A stretch of 64,000 nt of DNA from Zea mays (lineage: Eukaryota > Streptophyta > Magnoliopsida > Poales > Poaceae). The position numbers were made by a program, and so were the translations under genes. The stretch spans positions 116,465,789 to 116,529,788 of the forward strand of contig NC_050101.1 of assembly GCF_902167145.1 (NCBI RefSeq). Direction: 5' to 3'. Below the pieces are notes generated by a model. That model worked only from the letters and a program-made list of their open reading frames with translations, did not search any database and was not told the origin of the DNA. This document shows positions 20,763 to 33,346 of the stretch, in pieces (within the stretch, counting starts at the first letter, position 1; each line of letters begins with the position of its first letter).

Positions 20763-23700
20763 TGTAACACCCTAAATCCATCAACTAAAAGCAACCTAGT
20801 TTAGTTTATTAGATTCAAAAGGAAAGGAAAAAATGTTTTTACATTGAAAATGGTAACATAAATAAATCGAATAATTTCTAATATTATTAAGTTTTTGATA
20901 CATTTATTTTTGAAGCATGATTTTGTTTGTTCATAAATTGCAGAAGTTTTGTACTTTATTTTCTTTTGTGTGTGAAGCCTAATTTTTTTATTAAAACAGA
21001 TTTTAGGTCTAAAATTATTTGATCTGAAATCAGGTACTTTTAAACATAAAATATTATTTTTAGATTTACTATAACTTTTTAGTATGTTATATATATATAT
21101 ATATATTTAAAATAGAAAAAAAGAAAAAAAAATCAAACGGACGTCGGCTTAGCCAGGCCAATGGAGTTAGCCGAGGTCCACTAAACCCACGTGATGCTCA
21201 CCCTCTCTCCTAGCACTCCCTTTCACTTACACGTTGGCCCCACCTACCTCTTCTTCTCCCACACTAACTTTCTTCCGTTCGTCGCCTGCTCGTAGGAACG
21301 CGTCGCCTCCGCCTCATCACCTTGCCGCATTGGAGCAAGCGCCCACCCTGCTCCCAGCCAGCCGCCGCTCCCTGCGGCCGCCGCCACTGCTTCTCCCTCT
21401 CCCCTGCTCTCTCTGCTGCGCGCCCAACTGAACCCCGCGCCATGCGCGAGCTGCCCCGCGCGACGCCGACCGCACGCGCGCCAGGACCCGCTCGCTACCC
21501 GGACTCGGACCCGAAGCCGAAGCGTCGCGACCTCGACGCTGCACAGCCACCAGGAACCGACCGTGTCCGACCCAGGCGACCTCACCGTCCGTCTTCAAGA
21601 AACTTCAATGCATCCGTTTCTCTCCTGCGTCGTAAATGGAATCAATGCTGTCGTTACCTCCCCGTTGATGAATGCCTTTGATGACACCTTGAATGACCCG
21701 GCCACCTCTCTCCCTCCCTCTCCCTATAAAGCCCAGCCGCATCATAGAGTTCTCATTCCCCTACCCGAGTTCTCTCTCTCACGCTCTCCTCTCTCTCTGA
21801 CCGCGCCATACTCAGCTTGCCGTCGGAGCTCGTCGCCGTGGTCCTGTCCGTCGCCTGCGCCTTCGCCGATTCATTGGACCGTCCACGCCCCTCGCCGGTG
21901 TCTGCCATTGCGCTCGCTCACTGTCAACGCCGTTGTGGACGGAGGCTGGTGCAGCGACCTGCTCGCCGTCGTGCCTCGCTATCGTGTCTCGTCGGAGACG
22001 TGTCCAAACCCCGTCAAACCTCGTCGTTCCATGCCCGTCGAGCCATTCGCCGTTCATCCAAGGGTGGAGACAACCCAAAACAACTTGAGTTTATTTTTAT
22101 CATGTTTGAAGTTATGAATTTTGTGAATTATTGTTGTAATTTTGAGATGATTTAGCGATTCACGTGTACGATTTTAGAGCGTTGCGATGTATACGTGTAA
22201 CCGAAATCAAACCCCGTGGCACTATTTTGAATATGCATATGATTTTATAATTCTAAAAATGAACACGGTCACTATTTATTACTTCAGTGGTTTTCATACT
22301 AGAAATGTTTATAATTAATTTCGGTTTAGTTTGTGGAGCGATAATTGGTTAGTATTGATATAAGTATAATTTTAGAAATTAAAATGGGAATTAAGCCATG
22401 TATTTTTTCGGTCAAAGAAAATATAGATTTTTTCTATTCATAATAAAAATATTCATAAGTATAGCACTTAATTACTTATAATAGTAAAAAGCTTATTTAT
22501 GTCATAATAACCATGAATATGTTATTAAAAGTCTCATTTAGTAATGTATAATTAATTTTAGTATATTAATGTTAAAGGAATTAAATAAACAATTTTTAGT
22601 ATACGTATAAATTCTATTTAAGGAGAAAAATCGAAAGAATAGAATTTTATTACTAAAGAAATTGATATAGGTTTCTTACTAAAGAATTAGAGAATTTGTT
22701 TCTAACTACAAAATGACCTTTTAATAGACATCATGATTTTGATTTAATAGGATTTGTTAGAGATGTTTAAGTGTAGCCGTACTAAATAGTAATATGTCTA
22801 ATAATGATATAATAGCTTAAATAAGTGCTCACATTGTCATAACTAAAACAATAGTTAATAACATACCAATAAATATAATATTCATTTTAAATATCTAGGT
22901 CATATGTTTCTAAATTAAATGTAAAGATAAATAATAGAGTAATTATGTCCTCTCATAACCTAGTTAATTAGATTTATATTTGTTTACAACTGGTTATATA
23001 GGCTTAATTAATCATTTAATCAAAATTAGTTCATATTATTTATATATGTGTTACTTAGTTTTTCCTAAAGAATAAACTAATGAAATTAGTGTTCATGTTC
23101 TTTAATAAGAATGTTAGTTGGTATACTGTTTTGTATATAGCTTTCTTAATAAAATATAGGACATGTACTTTCTAACAAAAATATAATTATTTGTTTATTA
23201 TCTTTTACATAAAAGTTCATTAAAGCATATATCATAACTTTCCATAAATAGGTATTTAATAGTAATGATCTTTTCACATAAAACCTATTTAGACTTATAT
23301 CTTAATTTGTCATAAGTGATTGGTTAACAATATTTATAATATGTTCCATAATGCTTCATAAATTAACAATGTATTTCATAACGCATTAATCCTAGATATA
23401 TAACTTATATCTTTTCTAAAAAGGTTAAAAATGTTTAATATCGTTATTACGTATTTTAACCCTTAATCTAGACGTATCACGTATGACGTTTTATAAAAGA
23501 TTAAAATTGATGAACCCAATATTTGTATATTTTAATTAAGATATTTTTTAAGATCATGTCTTGTTTTATAAAGTATAGATCACACATTTTTGAAAAGAAT
23601 ACCCTCGTATTATAACCATTACTTGCGCCGTTTTTGAAAAGCGAACGCTCTTTTCGTCAGGCTTTCTTTTAGCATTACATATGGTGAATGTTGTATGTTA

Positions 23701-25117
23701 TTGAATGGTGTTTGTTCTTCTTGTTTGTTTGTGTGATATTCAGTGGTTGGTCTAGTAGTTAAGAATCAAGATCTATTCCTATACGCGGAAGAACCTCAAG
23801 TTTTCTATAAGCAAGGCAAATGGACTTCTCCCTCTGCATACTCTATTTGATCCCAAACAATACATTTAATAAAGTTTATTCTTTTGGATATATATGCATA
23901 ATTTGATGGGTTACCTATTTAGATAACCTTTCCAACCTTACTCCTTGTTTAACCTGGGATTATGATCTAATCAAGTAGCTTTGCTATCGCTACAACTTAA
24001 CTTTATGCAGTCACTCCCGCTTATGATATTAATGTTCCAAAATGGTAAGTTTACATTATTGTTGTTAACCCGATGGTTAAACAAGATTATTGCATATTAA
24101 TTGGAACATGGAGTGACCACCCGGGAAAACAGTGCTACCATGAGAACTATCATGGCTCTGGTCTTGGCTAAATAACTAGGGAAGTCTTATGTTGGGTGTT
24201 GGTCGTGGTCGACAGGAACGGGGGCATCTGGCAAGCTCTTATAGTTCCGGCTCAGGCAGATTGGATACGGGCATAGTTCCCAAAGCTTTACCCTGTAGTC
24301 TGGACTATAAGTTGGTTACGGTAGGTGTGCCTTATGCAGTTTGACCATTTCCAGCATTTGCGTAATGAGGACTCTAGGGAGAAGCCTCGTAGTGAGACCC
24401 TGGCCATTCACCTCGGAAGTGAATATGGGTCTAGCTAACCCGGGCTAGAAGGGAATCGCGACTCATGGGTAAAGATGCGCCACCTCTGCAGAGTGTAAAA
24501 CTGATATATCAGCCGTGCTCACGGTTATGAGCAGCCTGGACTCCTCACATGATAATTGAACTTAAAGATGGAAATAAATCGAGATCCGATGGTCTGCCAA
24601 TGGTTTGCTTAAGTGGTTTCACTTAAGTGTTGTTGATATATTCTTATACCTTTGTTTAATGGGAATACTTGGGATTCACACTTATTAGTAAGACCGGTGT
24701 TGTTAATAAAATGTTGACCAACTAAAATGCTTACTGCTCAATCTCAGCCTCACCTTGTTATACCTGCATTAGTTTTTCCCCCACTTGCTGAGCCCCGACC
24801 ATAAGTGAGCTCACCCTTGCTTAATTTTGATCAGAAGTTGCAGATGAAGATATGATGCTGAACTCCATGGATGCTAGTCTAGTGATACCCCCGGTCATCT
24901 TCCTGTGGATGGATGTCCATGTTCGCTGTACTTTGATGAATAAAGGTTAAGACATTATGTCTGTTCGAAGTGTAATATGTTAATATAATCGTTATTTACG
25001 CTTTTATGCATTGTTCTTTTGATATATTACACTTGTGACGTCAACATATGTGTGGAAATAGATCCTGGCACACATATGTTATGCACCCGGCTCTGCCCCT
25101 TGGAAACGGGTGTGACA
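20763..25117 (+). repeat. 3' LTR of TL (complete, 4355 bp)
   Basis: Begins TGTAACACCC and ends GGGTGTGACA, imperfect inverted ends. It contains an AT-rich start, a GC-rich block (about 21,140-22,080) holding a TATA box, a long AT-rich section (22,100-23,880) and the 1231-bp end that matches the truncated 5' LTR. Frames open in the GC-rich block (for example 21,563-22,117) have Pro/Ser/Arg-rich, non-gene-like composition. Confidence 0.92.
21725..21730 (+). promoter_or_regulatory. TATA box of TL LTR
   Basis: TATAAA in CTCCCTATAAAGCCCAGC, followed about 50 bp on by CT-rich sequence (TCTCTCTCACGCTCTCC) typical of plant leader sequences. It would place U3 at 20,763 to about 21,755 and leave more than 3 kb of R-U5. 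Confidence 0.6.
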
Positions 25118-26947
25118 CTTAACCCCACTCAAGTTCAATTAATTCGTGGTAATCCTAGATACACACTAATGACTCCCGAGGAAGTAATCGGGAATTTTGT
25201 GAGCTTTGAATGTATGATTAAAGGCTCAAAGAAGATCAACGAGCTTGATGAACCCTCCACGTCTGAAGCACAACCGGTGGCATTTAAGGCAACGGAGGAG
25301 AAGAAGGAGGAGTCTACACCGAGTAGACAACCAATTGACGCCTCCAAGCTCGACAATGAGGAGATGGCTTTAATCATCAAAAGTTTTCGCCAAATCCTCA
25401 AGCAACGGAGGAGGAAGGACTACAAACCCCGCTCCAAGAAAGTGTGCTACAAGTGTGGTAAGCCCGGTCATTTTATTGCAAAATGTCCTATATCTAGTGA
25501 CAGTGACAGGGGCGACGACAAGAAGGGAAAGAGGAGAGAAAAGAAGAAGTACTACAAGAAGAGGGGCGGCGATGCCCATGTTTGCCGGGAGTGGGACTCC
25601 GACGAGAGCTCCACCGAGTCCTCCTCCGACGAGGACGCCGCCAACATCGCCGTCACCAAGGGACTCCTCTTCCCCAACGTCGGCCACAAGTGCCTCATGG
25701 CAAAGGACGGCAAAAGGAAGAAGGTTAAATCTAAATCCTCCACTAAATATGAATCCTCTAGTGATGATAATGATAGTGATGAGGAAAATAATTTGCGTAC
25801 CCTTTTTGCCGACCTAAACATGCAACAAAAAGAAAAATTAAATGAATTAATTAGTGCCATCCATGAGAAGGATGATCTCTTGGACTCCCAAGAGGACTTC
25901 CTAATCAAGGAAAATAAAAAGCATGTTAAGGTTAAGAATGCTTATGCTCTAGAAGTAGAAAAATGTGACAAATTATCTAGTGAGCTAAGCACATGCCATG
26001 ACACTATTGCCAACCTTAGAAATGAAAATGCTAGATTAATTGCTAAGGTTGATTCCCATGTTTGTAATGCATCAATTCCCAATCTTAATAATGATAATGA
26101 TGATTTGCTTGCTAAGATTAAGGAATTGAATGATTCTCTTGCTAGCCTTAGAATAGAAAATGAAAATTTGATTGCTAAGGCTAAGGATTTTGATGTTTGC
26201 AATGTTACTATTTCCAACCTTAGAAGTGAAAATGATATATTACATGCTAAGGTTGTTGAATTAAAATCTTGCAAACCCTCTACATCTAATGTTGAGCATG
26301 TTTCTATTTGTACTAGATGTAGAGATATTGATGTTAATGCTATTCATGATCACATGGTCTTAATTAAACAACAAAATGATCATATAGTACTATTAGATGC
26401 TAAAATTGCCGAGCATAACTTAGAAAATGAAAAATTTAAATTTGCTAGAAGTATGCTCTATAATGGGAGACGCCCTGGCATCAAGGATGGCATTGGCTTC
26501 CAAAGGGGAGAAAATGTTAAACTTAATGCCCCTCCTAAGAACTTGTCTAACTTTGTTAAGGGCAAGGCTCCCATGCCTCAGGATAACGAGGGTTACATTT
26601 TGTATCCTGCCGGTTATCCCGAGAGCAAAATTAGGAGAACTCATTCTAGGAAGTCTCACTCTGGGCCAAACCATGCTTTTATGTATAAGGGTGAGACATC
26701 TAGCTCTAGGCAACCAACCCGTGCCAAGTTGCCTAGAAAGAAAACTCCCATTGCATCAAATGAGCATGACATTTCATTTAAAATTTTTGATGCATCTTAT
26801 GTGTTGACTAACAAATCCGGCAAGGTAGTTGCCAAGTTTGTTGGGGGCAAACACAAGGGCTCCAAGACTTGTGTTTGGGTGCCCAAAGTTCTTGTTTCTA
26901 ATGCCAAAGGACCCAAAACCGTTTGGGTACCTAAAGTCAAGAACTAA
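25118..26947 (+). pseudogene. gag: Sirevirus A gag, C-terminal two thirds (split by TL)
   Basis: The gag frame resumes exactly at the TL end with LNPTQVQLIRGNPRYT; the same text in B shows about 270 residues are missing here. It carries one CCHC knuckle (CYKCGKPGHFIAKC, 25,445-25,486), a Ser/Asp-rich acidic segment, a long coiled-coil part with repeated Asn-Leu-Arg-x-Glu-Asn units (about 25,900-26,250), a second Cys/His pair region and the terminal WVPKV...VWVPKV signature. There is no internal stop. An ATG inside the TL LTR (25,019) happens to be in frame, so the LTR and gag form one chimeric open frame of 642 codons. The TAA at 26,945-26,947 ends gag; pol opens 13 bp later in another frame. 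Confidence 0.9.
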
Positions 26948-26960
26948 AATTGTTTTGTAG

Positions 26961-29900
26961 GTTTATGCATCCGGGGGCTCAAGTTGGATACTCGATAGCG
27001 GGTGCACAAATCACATGACAGGGGAGAAGAATATGTTCTCCTCATATGAGAAAAACCAAGATCCCCAACGGGCTATCACATTCGGGGATGGAAACCAAGG
27101 TTTGGTCAAAGGTTTGGGTAAAATAGCTATATCTCCTGACCATTCCATTTCCAATGTTTTTCTTGTAGATTCTTTAGATTACAATTTGCTTTTCGTATCC
27201 CAATTATGTCAAATGGGCTACAACTGTCTATTTACTGATGTAGGTGTTACTGTCTTTAGAAGAAGTGATGATTCAATAGCATTTAAGGGAGTGTTAAAGG
27301 GTCAGCTATACTTGGTAGATTTTGATAGAGCTGAACTCGACACTTGCTTAATTGCTAAGACTAACTTGGGTTGGCTCTGGCACCGCCGACTAGCCCATGT
27401 TGGAATGAAGAATCTTCATAAGCTTCTAAAGGGAGAACACATTTTAGGACTAACCAATGTTCATTTTGAGAAAGACAGGATTTGTAGCGCATGCCAAGCC
27501 GGGAAGCAAGTTGGCACTCATCATCCACACAAGAACATCATGACTAGTGACAGGCCACTGGAGCTCCTACACATGGACCTATTCGGCCCGATCGCTTACA
27601 TAAGCATCGGCGGGAGTAAGTACTGTCTAGTTATTGTGGATGATTATTCTCGCTTCACTTGGGTGTTCTTTTTACAGGAAAAATCTCATACCCAAGAAAC
27701 CTTAAAGGGATTCTTGAGACGGGCTCAAAATGAGTTCGGCTTAAGGATCAAGAAAATAAGAAGCGACAACGGAACAGAGTTCAAGAACTCACAAATAGAA
27801 AGCTTTCTTGAGGAAGAGGGCATCAAGCATGAGTTCTCTTCTCCCTACACTCCACAACAAAATGGTGTAGTGGAGAGGAAGAATCGAACTCTATTGGACA
27901 TGGCAAGAACCATGCTTGATGAATACAAGACACCAGATCGGTTTTGGGCTGAGGCGGTCAACACCGCTTGCTACGCCATCAACCGGTTATATCTACACCG
28001 AATCCTCAAGAAGACATCCTATGAACTCCTAACCGGTAAAAAGCCAAATATTTCATATTTTAGAGTTTTTGGTAGCAAATGCTTTATTCTTGTTAAGAGA
28101 GGTAGAAAATCTAAATTTGCTCCTAAAACTGTAGAAGGCTTTTTACTAGGATATGACTCAAACACAAGGGTATATAGAATCTTTAACAAGTCCTCAGGAC
28201 TTGTTGAAGTTTCTTGTGACGTTGTGTTTGATGAGACTAACGGCTCTCAAGTAGAGCAAGTTGATCTTAATGAGATAGGTGAAGAACAGGCTCCATGCAT
28301 CGCATTAAGGAACATGTCCATTGGGGATGTGTGTCCTAAGGAATCCGAAGAGCCTCCACATGCACAAGATCAACCGTCCTCCTCCACGCAAGCAACTCCA
28401 CCAACCCAAAATGAGGACAAAGCTCAAGTTGATGAAGGAGAGGATCAAAGAGATAAGCCCCCTCAAGATGACGGCAACGATCAAGGGGGAGATGCAAATA
28501 ATGAAGACAAGGAGGATGATGAACCAAGGCCGCCACACCCAAGAGTCCACCAAGTAATCCAACGAGATCACCCCGTCGACACCATCCTCGGCGACATTCA
28601 TAAGGGGGTAACTACTCGATCTCGGGTTGCACATTTTTGTGAGCATTACTCTTTTGTTTCCTCTATTGAGCCACACAGGGTAGAGGAAGCACTACAAGAT
28701 ACGGATTGGGTGATGGCGATGCAAGAGGAGCTCAACAACTTCACGAGGAATGAGGTATGGCATTTAGTTCCACGTCCTAACCAAAATGTTGTAGGAACCA
28801 AGTGGGTCTTCCGCAACAAACAAGACGAGCATGGTGTGATGACGAGAAACAAAGCTCGACTCGTGGCCAAGGGGTATTCACAAGTCGAGGGTTTGGATTT
28901 TGGGGAAACCTATGCACCCGTAGCTAGGCTTGAGTCAATTCGCATATTATTAGCCTATGCTACTTACCATGGCTTCAAGCTTTACCAAATGGACGTGAAG
29001 AGTGCCTTCCTCAATGGACCAATCAAGGAAGAGGTCTATGTTGAGCAACCTCCCGGCTTTGAAGACAGTGAGTATCCTAACCATGTCTATAAGCTCTCTA
29101 AGGCGCTTTATGGGTTCAAGCAAGCCCCAAGAGCATGGTATGAATGCCTTAGAGATTTCCTTATTGCAAATGGCTTCAAAGTCGGCAAGACCGATCCTAC
29201 TTTGTTCACTAAAACTCTTGACAATGATTTGTTCGTATGCCAAATTTATGTTGATGATATCATATTTGGGTCTACTAACGAATCTACTTGTGAAGAATTT
29301 AGTAGGATCATGACACAAAAATTCGAGATGTCTATGATGGGGGAGTTGAAGTATTTTCTAGGATTTCAAGTCAAGCAACTCCAAGAGGGTACCTTCATTT
29401 GCCAAACGAAGTACACTCAAGACATTCTAACCAAGTTTGGAATGAAGGATGCCAAGCCCATCAAGACACCCATGGGAACCAATGGGCATCTCGACCTCGA
29501 CACGGGAGGTAAATCCGTCGATCAAAAGGTATATCGGTCGATGATTGGTTCATTGCTTTATCTATGTGCATCTCGACCAGACATTATGCTTTCCGTTTGC
29601 ATGTGTGCAAGATTCCAATCCGACCCTAAGGAATCCCACCTTACGGCCGTAAAACGAATCTTGAGATATTTGGCGTATACTCCTAAGTTTGGGCTTTGGT
29701 ACCCTCGGGGATCCACATTTGATTTGATTGGTTATTCGGATGCCGATTGGGCGGGGTGTAAGATTAATAGGAAGAGCACATCGGGGACTTGCCAGTTCTT
29801 GGGAAGATCCTTGGTGTCTTGGGCTTCAAAGAAGCAAAATTCGGTCGCTCTTTCTACCGCCGAAGCTGAGTACATTGCCGCAGGCCATTGTTGCGCGCAA

Positions 29901-30203
29901 TTGCTTTGGATGAGGCAAACCCTGCGGGACTACGGTTACAAATTAACCAAAGTCCCTTTGCTATGTGATAATGAGAGTGCAATCCGCATGGCGGATAATC
30001 CCGTTGAGCATAGCCGCACTAAACACATAGCCATTCGATACCATTTTCTTAGGGATCATCAACAAAAGGGGGATATCGAGATTGCATACATTAACACTAA
30101 AGATCAATTAGCCGATATCTTTACCAAGCCACTTGATGAACAATCTTTTACCAAACTTAGGCATGAGCTCAATATTCTTGATTTGAGAAATTTCTTTTGC
30201 TAA
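26961..30203 (+). CDS. pol: Sirevirus A pol (protease, integrase, RT, RNase H), intact
   Basis: The full Copia-order polyprotein frame is open from just after a TAG (26,958-26,960) to 30,203. Protease: DSG in [11 protein letters not shown] (about 26,990). Counting from the ATG at 27,015: integrase zinc-finger part ([10 protein letters not shown] ... CSAC) at about 122-160; catalytic D188, D251 and E287; reverse transcriptase with YVDD at 745-748; RNase H with YSDAD from 907, TAEAEY and CDNES. The length of 1062 codons from that ATG equals element D. No stop or frameshift is seen, so this pol could be functional, although the element as a whole is broken by TL. The frame differs from that of gag, so expression would need recoding or a spliced RNA. 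Confidence 0.95.
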   Translation, partial: VYASGGSSWILDSGCTNHMTGEKNMFSSYEKNQDPQRAITFGDGNQGLVKGLGKIAISPDHSISNVFLVDSLDYNLLFVSQLCQMGYNCLFTDVGVTVFRRSDDSIAFKGVLKGQLYLVDFDRAELDTCLIAKTNLGWLWHRRLAHVGMKNLHKLLKGEHILGLTNVHFEKDRICSACQAGKQVGTHHPHKNIMTSDRPLELLHMDLFGPIAYISIGGSKYCLVIVDDYSRFTWVFFLQEKSHTQETLKGFLRRAQNEFGLRIKKIRSDNGTEFKNSQIESFLEEEGIKHEFSSPYTPQQNGVVERKNRTLLDMARTMLDEYKTPDRFWAEAVNTACYAINRLYLHRILKKTSYELLTGKKPNISYFRVFGSKCFILVKRGRKSKFAPKTVEGFLLGYDSNTRVYRIFNKSSGLVEVSCDVVFDETNGSQVEQVDLNEIGEEQAPCIALRNMSIGDVCPKESEEPPHAQDQPSSSTQATPPTQNEDKAQVDEGEDQRDKPPQDDGNDQGGDANNEDKEDDEPRPPHPRVHQVIQRDHPVDTILGDIHKGVTTRSRVAHFCEHYSFVSSIEPHRVEEALQDTDWVMAMQEELNNFTRNEVWHLVPRPNQNVVGTKWVFRNKQDEHGVMTRNKARLVAKGYSQVEGLDFGETYAPVARLESIRILLAYATYHGFKLYQMDVKSAFLNGPIKEEVYVEQPPGFEDSEYPNHVYKLSKALYGFKQAPRAWYECLRDFLIANGFKVGKTDPTLFTKTLDNDLFVCQIYVDDIIFGSTNESTCEEFSRIMTQKFEMSMMGELKYFLGFQVKQLQEGTFICQTKYTQDILTKFGMKDAKPIKTPMGTNGHLDLDTGGKSVDQKVYRSMIGSLLYLCASRPDIMLSVCMCARFQSDPKESHLTAVKRILRYLAYTPKFGLWYPRGSTFDLIGYSDADWAGCKINRKSTSGTCQFLGRSLVSWASKKQNSVALSTAEAEYIAAGHCCAQLLWMRQTLRDYGYKLTKVPLLCDNESAIRMADNPVEHSRTKHIAIRYHFLRDHQQKGDIEIAYINTKDQLADIFTKPLDEQSFTKLRHELNILDLRNFFC

Positions 30204-30430
30204 CTTGCGCACACAGCTCATAAGTATACCTTTGATCATGTCTCTTTTATATATGCTATGACTAATGTGTTTTCAAGTGTATTTCAAACCAAGTCGTAGG
30301 TATATTGAAAGGGAATTGGAGTCTTCGGCAAAGACAAAGGCTTCCACTCCACTCTACTACTCATCCTTCGCCGTCGCTCCGCATCACTCTCCATCTTTGG
30401 TATAATCTTCACTCATATGTTTTTCTTTGC

Positions 30431-31007
30431 CAAAGGGGAGAAAGTAGTTAGTAAAGGGCTCTAATGATTCCATTTTTGGCGATTCATGCCAAAGGGGGAG
30501 AAAATATGAGCCCAAAGCAAAAGGACCGCACCACCACCAAATTTTTAAAATTGGAGATTTTCAATTGATCAATTTCAAATTGGTATCTTATTATGTTCAA
30601 AAGGGGAAGGAAGTAGTATTTCAAAAATGATACATCAAAACCCTCTTGAACACTAAGAGGAGGATCTCATTTAGGGGGAGTTTTTGTTTAGTCAAAGGAA
30701 AAGCATTTGAAACAGGGGAAGAAAATTTCAAATCTTGAAAAATGCTTCGCAAAATCTTATTCATTTACCTTTGACTATTTGCAAAAGAACTTTGAAAAGG
30801 TTTTACAAAAATTTGCAAAAACAAAACATGTGGTGCAAGCGTGGTCCAAAATGTTAAAAGTGAAGAAACAATCCATGCCTATCTTGTAAGTATATATTGG
30901 CTCAATTCCAAGCAACCTTTGCACTTATATTATGCAAACTAATTCAATTATGCACTTCCATATTTGCTTTGGTTTGTGTTGGCATCAATCACCAAAAAGG
31001 GGGAGAT
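30431..31007 (+). promoter_or_regulatory. Multiple polypurine tracts before LTR A
   Basis: Repeated AAAGGGGGAGA-like tracts at 30,431-30,443, 30,491-30,503, 30,597-30,612, 30,671-30,680 and 30,711-30,723, and the presumed active one, AAAAAGGGGGAGAT, ending at 31,007 against the LTR. This matches the multiple-PPT trait reported for Sireviruses. A stretch at 30,306 (TTGAAAGGGAATTGG) mimics the LTR start but is internal. Confidence 0.8.
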
Positions 31008-31206
31008 TGAAAGGGAATTAGGCTTACACCTAGTTCCTATATAATTTTGGTGGTTGAATTGCCCAACACAAATCTTTGGACTAACTAGTTTATTCTAGTG
31101 TATAAGTTATACAGGTGCAAAAGATTCACACTTAGCCAATAAAAAGACCAAGTATTGAGTTCAACAAAAGAGCAAAGGAGCAACCGAAGGCTCCTCTGGT
31201 CTGGCG

Positions 31207-31702
31207 CACCGGACAGTGTCCGGTGCACCACCGGACAGTGTCCGGTGCACCAGAGGACTCCAACTCCAACTCGTCACCTTCGGGAAAATCCAGAACCGGC
31301 GCGCTAAAATTCACCGGACTGTCCGGTGTACACCGGACAGTGTCCGGTGCTCCAACGAAGACGCTGCTCCGGAACTCGCCAGCCTCGGGATTTCACGAAG
31401 GCTGCTCCGCTATAATTCACCGGACATGTCCGGTGTGCACCGGACTGTCCGGTGCTTCCTCGGAGCAACGACTACTTCGCGCCAACGGCTACCTGCAACG
31501 CATTAAATGCGCGCGCAGCGCGCGCAGAAGGCAGGCGCGCCCATACCGGCGCACCGGACACTGAACAGTTCATGTCCGGTGCGCCACCGGACATCGAGGC
31601 GGGCCCAGAAGTCAGAACTCCAACGGTCAGATTCCAACGGCACTGGTGACGTGGCTGGGGCACCGGACATGTCCGGTGTGCACCGGACTGTCCGGTGCGC
31701 CA
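31207..31702. repeat. Palindrome array in LTR A
   Basis: Clusters of ACCGGACAGTCCGGT-type palindromes near 31,207-31,250, 31,313-31,350, 31,418-31,456, 31,549-31,595 and 31,660-31,702, some with a one-base expansion at the centre (GACAGTGTCC). Confidence 0.9.
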
Positions 31703-31746
31703 TCGACAGCCAGCCTCCACCAACTGTCAAGTTTGGTGGTTGAGGC

Positions 31747-31754
31747 TATAAATA
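31747..31754 (+). promoter_or_regulatory. TATA box of LTR A
   Basis: TATAAATA followed by CCCCAACC, just downstream of the palindrome array. Confidence 0.7.
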
Positions 31755-32321
31755 CCCCAACCACCCCACCATTCATGGCATCCAAGTTTTCCACTTCTCA
31801 ACTACTTATAAGAGCTCTAGCATTCAATTCTAGACACACCAAAGAGATCAAATCCTCTCCAAATTCCACACAACGCCCTAGTGTTTAGAGAGAGAGATTT
31901 GCTTGTGTTCTTTCGAGCTCTTGCGCTTGGATTGCTTTCTTCTTTCTTTGATTCTTCATTGCGATCAAACACTCACTTGTAATTGAGGCAAGAGACACCA
32001 AGTGTGTGGTGGTCCTTGCGGGAAGTTTTGGTTCCCAAGTGATTTGAGAAGAAAAGCTCACTCGGTCCGAGGGACCGTTTGAGAGAGGGAAGGGTTGAAA
32101 GAGACCCGGCCTTTGTGGCCTCCTCAACGGGGAGTAGGTTTGAGAGAACCGAACCTCGGTAAAACAAATTCGCGTGTCTCACTTCATTAATCGCTTGCGA
32201 TTTGTTTTGCATCCTCTCTCGCGGACTCTATTATATTTCTAACGCTAACCCGGCTTGTAGTTGTGATTATTTTTGAGAATTTCAGTTACGCCCTATTCAC
32301 CCCCCCTCTAGGCGACTTTCA

Positions 32322-33333
32322 GTAACAAGCGGTGTTGACCGCCTCGGCCCAAAACCGATCCGAAGTCTTGTATTCATCAAGCATGGTTCTTGCAATGTCC
32401 AATAGAGTTCTATTCTTCCTTTCCACTACACCATTTTGTTGTGGCGTGTAGGGAGAAGAGAACTCATGCTTGATGCCCTCCTCCTCAAGAAAGCCTTCAA
32501 TTTGAGAGTTCTTGAACTCTGTCTCGTTGTCGCTTCTAATTTTCTTGATCCTTAAGCCGAACTCATTTTGAGCCCGTCTCAAGAATCCCTTTAAGGTCTC
32601 TTGGGTATGAGATTTTCCTGCAAAAAGAACACCCAAGTGAAGCGAGAATAATCATCCACAATAACTAGACAGTACTTACTCCTGCCGATGCTTATGTAAG
32701 CTATCGAGCCGAATAGGTCCATGTGTAGAAGCTCCAGTGGCCTGTCAGTCGTCATAATGTTCTTATGTGGATGATGAACTCCAACTTGCTTCCCTGCCTG
32801 ACATGCGCTACAAATCCTGTCTTTCTCAAAATGAACATTTGTTAGTCCCAAAATGTGTTCTCCCTTTAGAAGCTTGTGAAGATTCTTCATTCCAACATGT
32901 GCTAGTCGGCGATGCTAGAGCCAGCCCATGTTAGTCTTGGCAATTAAGCAAGTGTCGAGTTTAGCTCTATCAAAATCTACTAAGTATAGCTGACCCTCTA
33001 ACACTCCCTTAAATGCTACTGAATCATCACTTCTTCTAAAGACAGTGACACCTACATCAGTAAATAGACAGTTGTAGCCCATTTGACACAATTGGGAAAC
33101 GGAAATCAAGTTATAATCTAAAGAATCTACAAGAAAAACATTTGAAATGGAATGGTCAGGTGATATAGCAATTTTACCCAAACCTTTGACCAAACCTTGA
33201 TTTCCATCCCCGAATGTGATAGCTCTTTGGGGATCTTGGTTTTTCTCGTAGGAGGAGACATCTTCTTCTCCCCTGTCATGTGGTTTGTGCACCCGCTATC
33301 GATGATCCAACTTGAGCCCCCGGATGCATAAAC
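32322..33333 (-). pseudogene. pol: Sirevirus B pol, N-terminal third, frameshifted
   Basis: Protease and integrase part of the Copia polyprotein, close in sequence to pol A. The protease DSG lies in [13 protein letters not shown] near 33,290-33,330. Lesions seen: a frame change just after the protease site (about 33,250-33,265); a TAG at 32,915-32,917 where A has a Trp codon in the [12 protein letters not shown] motif; and a frame change at about 32,625-32,640. The integrase DDE core is readable in pieces. In the RSDNG block the Gly after the Asp is Glu. The fragment stops at the A insertion within the AVNTACY motif. Confidence 0.92.
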
Positions 33334-33346
33334 CTACAAAACAAGT

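Larger units (their letters stand above)
16075..25117 (+). mobile_element. TL: pol-less Gypsy-like element with 4.36-kb LTRs
   Basis: An LTR retrotransposon whose 5' LTR is cut by Huck (only its last 1231 bp are here, 16,075-17,305) and whose 3' LTR is complete (20,763-25,117). The internal region is only 3457 bp and holds two ORFs with CCHC knuckles but no reverse transcriptase, RNase H or integrase, so the element is non-autonomous. LTR ends are TGTAACACCC and GGGTGTGACA. The tRNA-Met-type primer site and the protease-like domain suggest kinship with Tekay/Del chromoviruses, but I cannot name the family. CTTAA (25,118-25,122), next to the 3' LTR, is the expected target duplication in Sirevirus A gag. 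Confidence 0.85.
25118..32321 (+). mobile_element. Sirevirus A (Opie/Ji-like Copia), 5' part displaced by TL
   Basis: A plus-strand Sirevirus. The TL insertion at 25,117/25,118 interrupts its gag; the 5' LTR and first part of gag lie left of the window. Present are the rest of gag, a full pol, a polypurine block and the complete 3' LTR (31,008-32,321). No env-like gene is present: only 804 bp separate pol from the LTR. It is inserted in the pol gene of Sirevirus B, and GTAAC (32,322-32,326) is the expected target duplication. Gag and LTR text are close to B, so A and B belong to the same or sister families. Confidence 0.9.
31008..32321 (+). repeat. 3' LTR of Sirevirus A
   Basis: A 1314-bp LTR beginning TGAAAGGGAATTAGG and ending GGCGACTTTCA. 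It contains paired palindromes (31,207-31,702), the TATA box at 31,747-31,754 and a CACCCCCCCTCTAGGCG end shared with LTRs B and C. The 5' partner is outside the window, so no age can be read. Confidence 0.95.

Noticed and set aside
21563..22117. 184-codon frame in the TL LTR as a host gene
   Set aside because: Spans the TATA box and leader region and has low-complexity Ser/Pro composition; better explained as promoter DNA.
30306..30330. TTGAAAGGGAATTGG as a second LTR start in A
   Set aside because: The full LTR starts at 31,008 after the proper polypurine tract; the earlier match lasts only about 15 bp.
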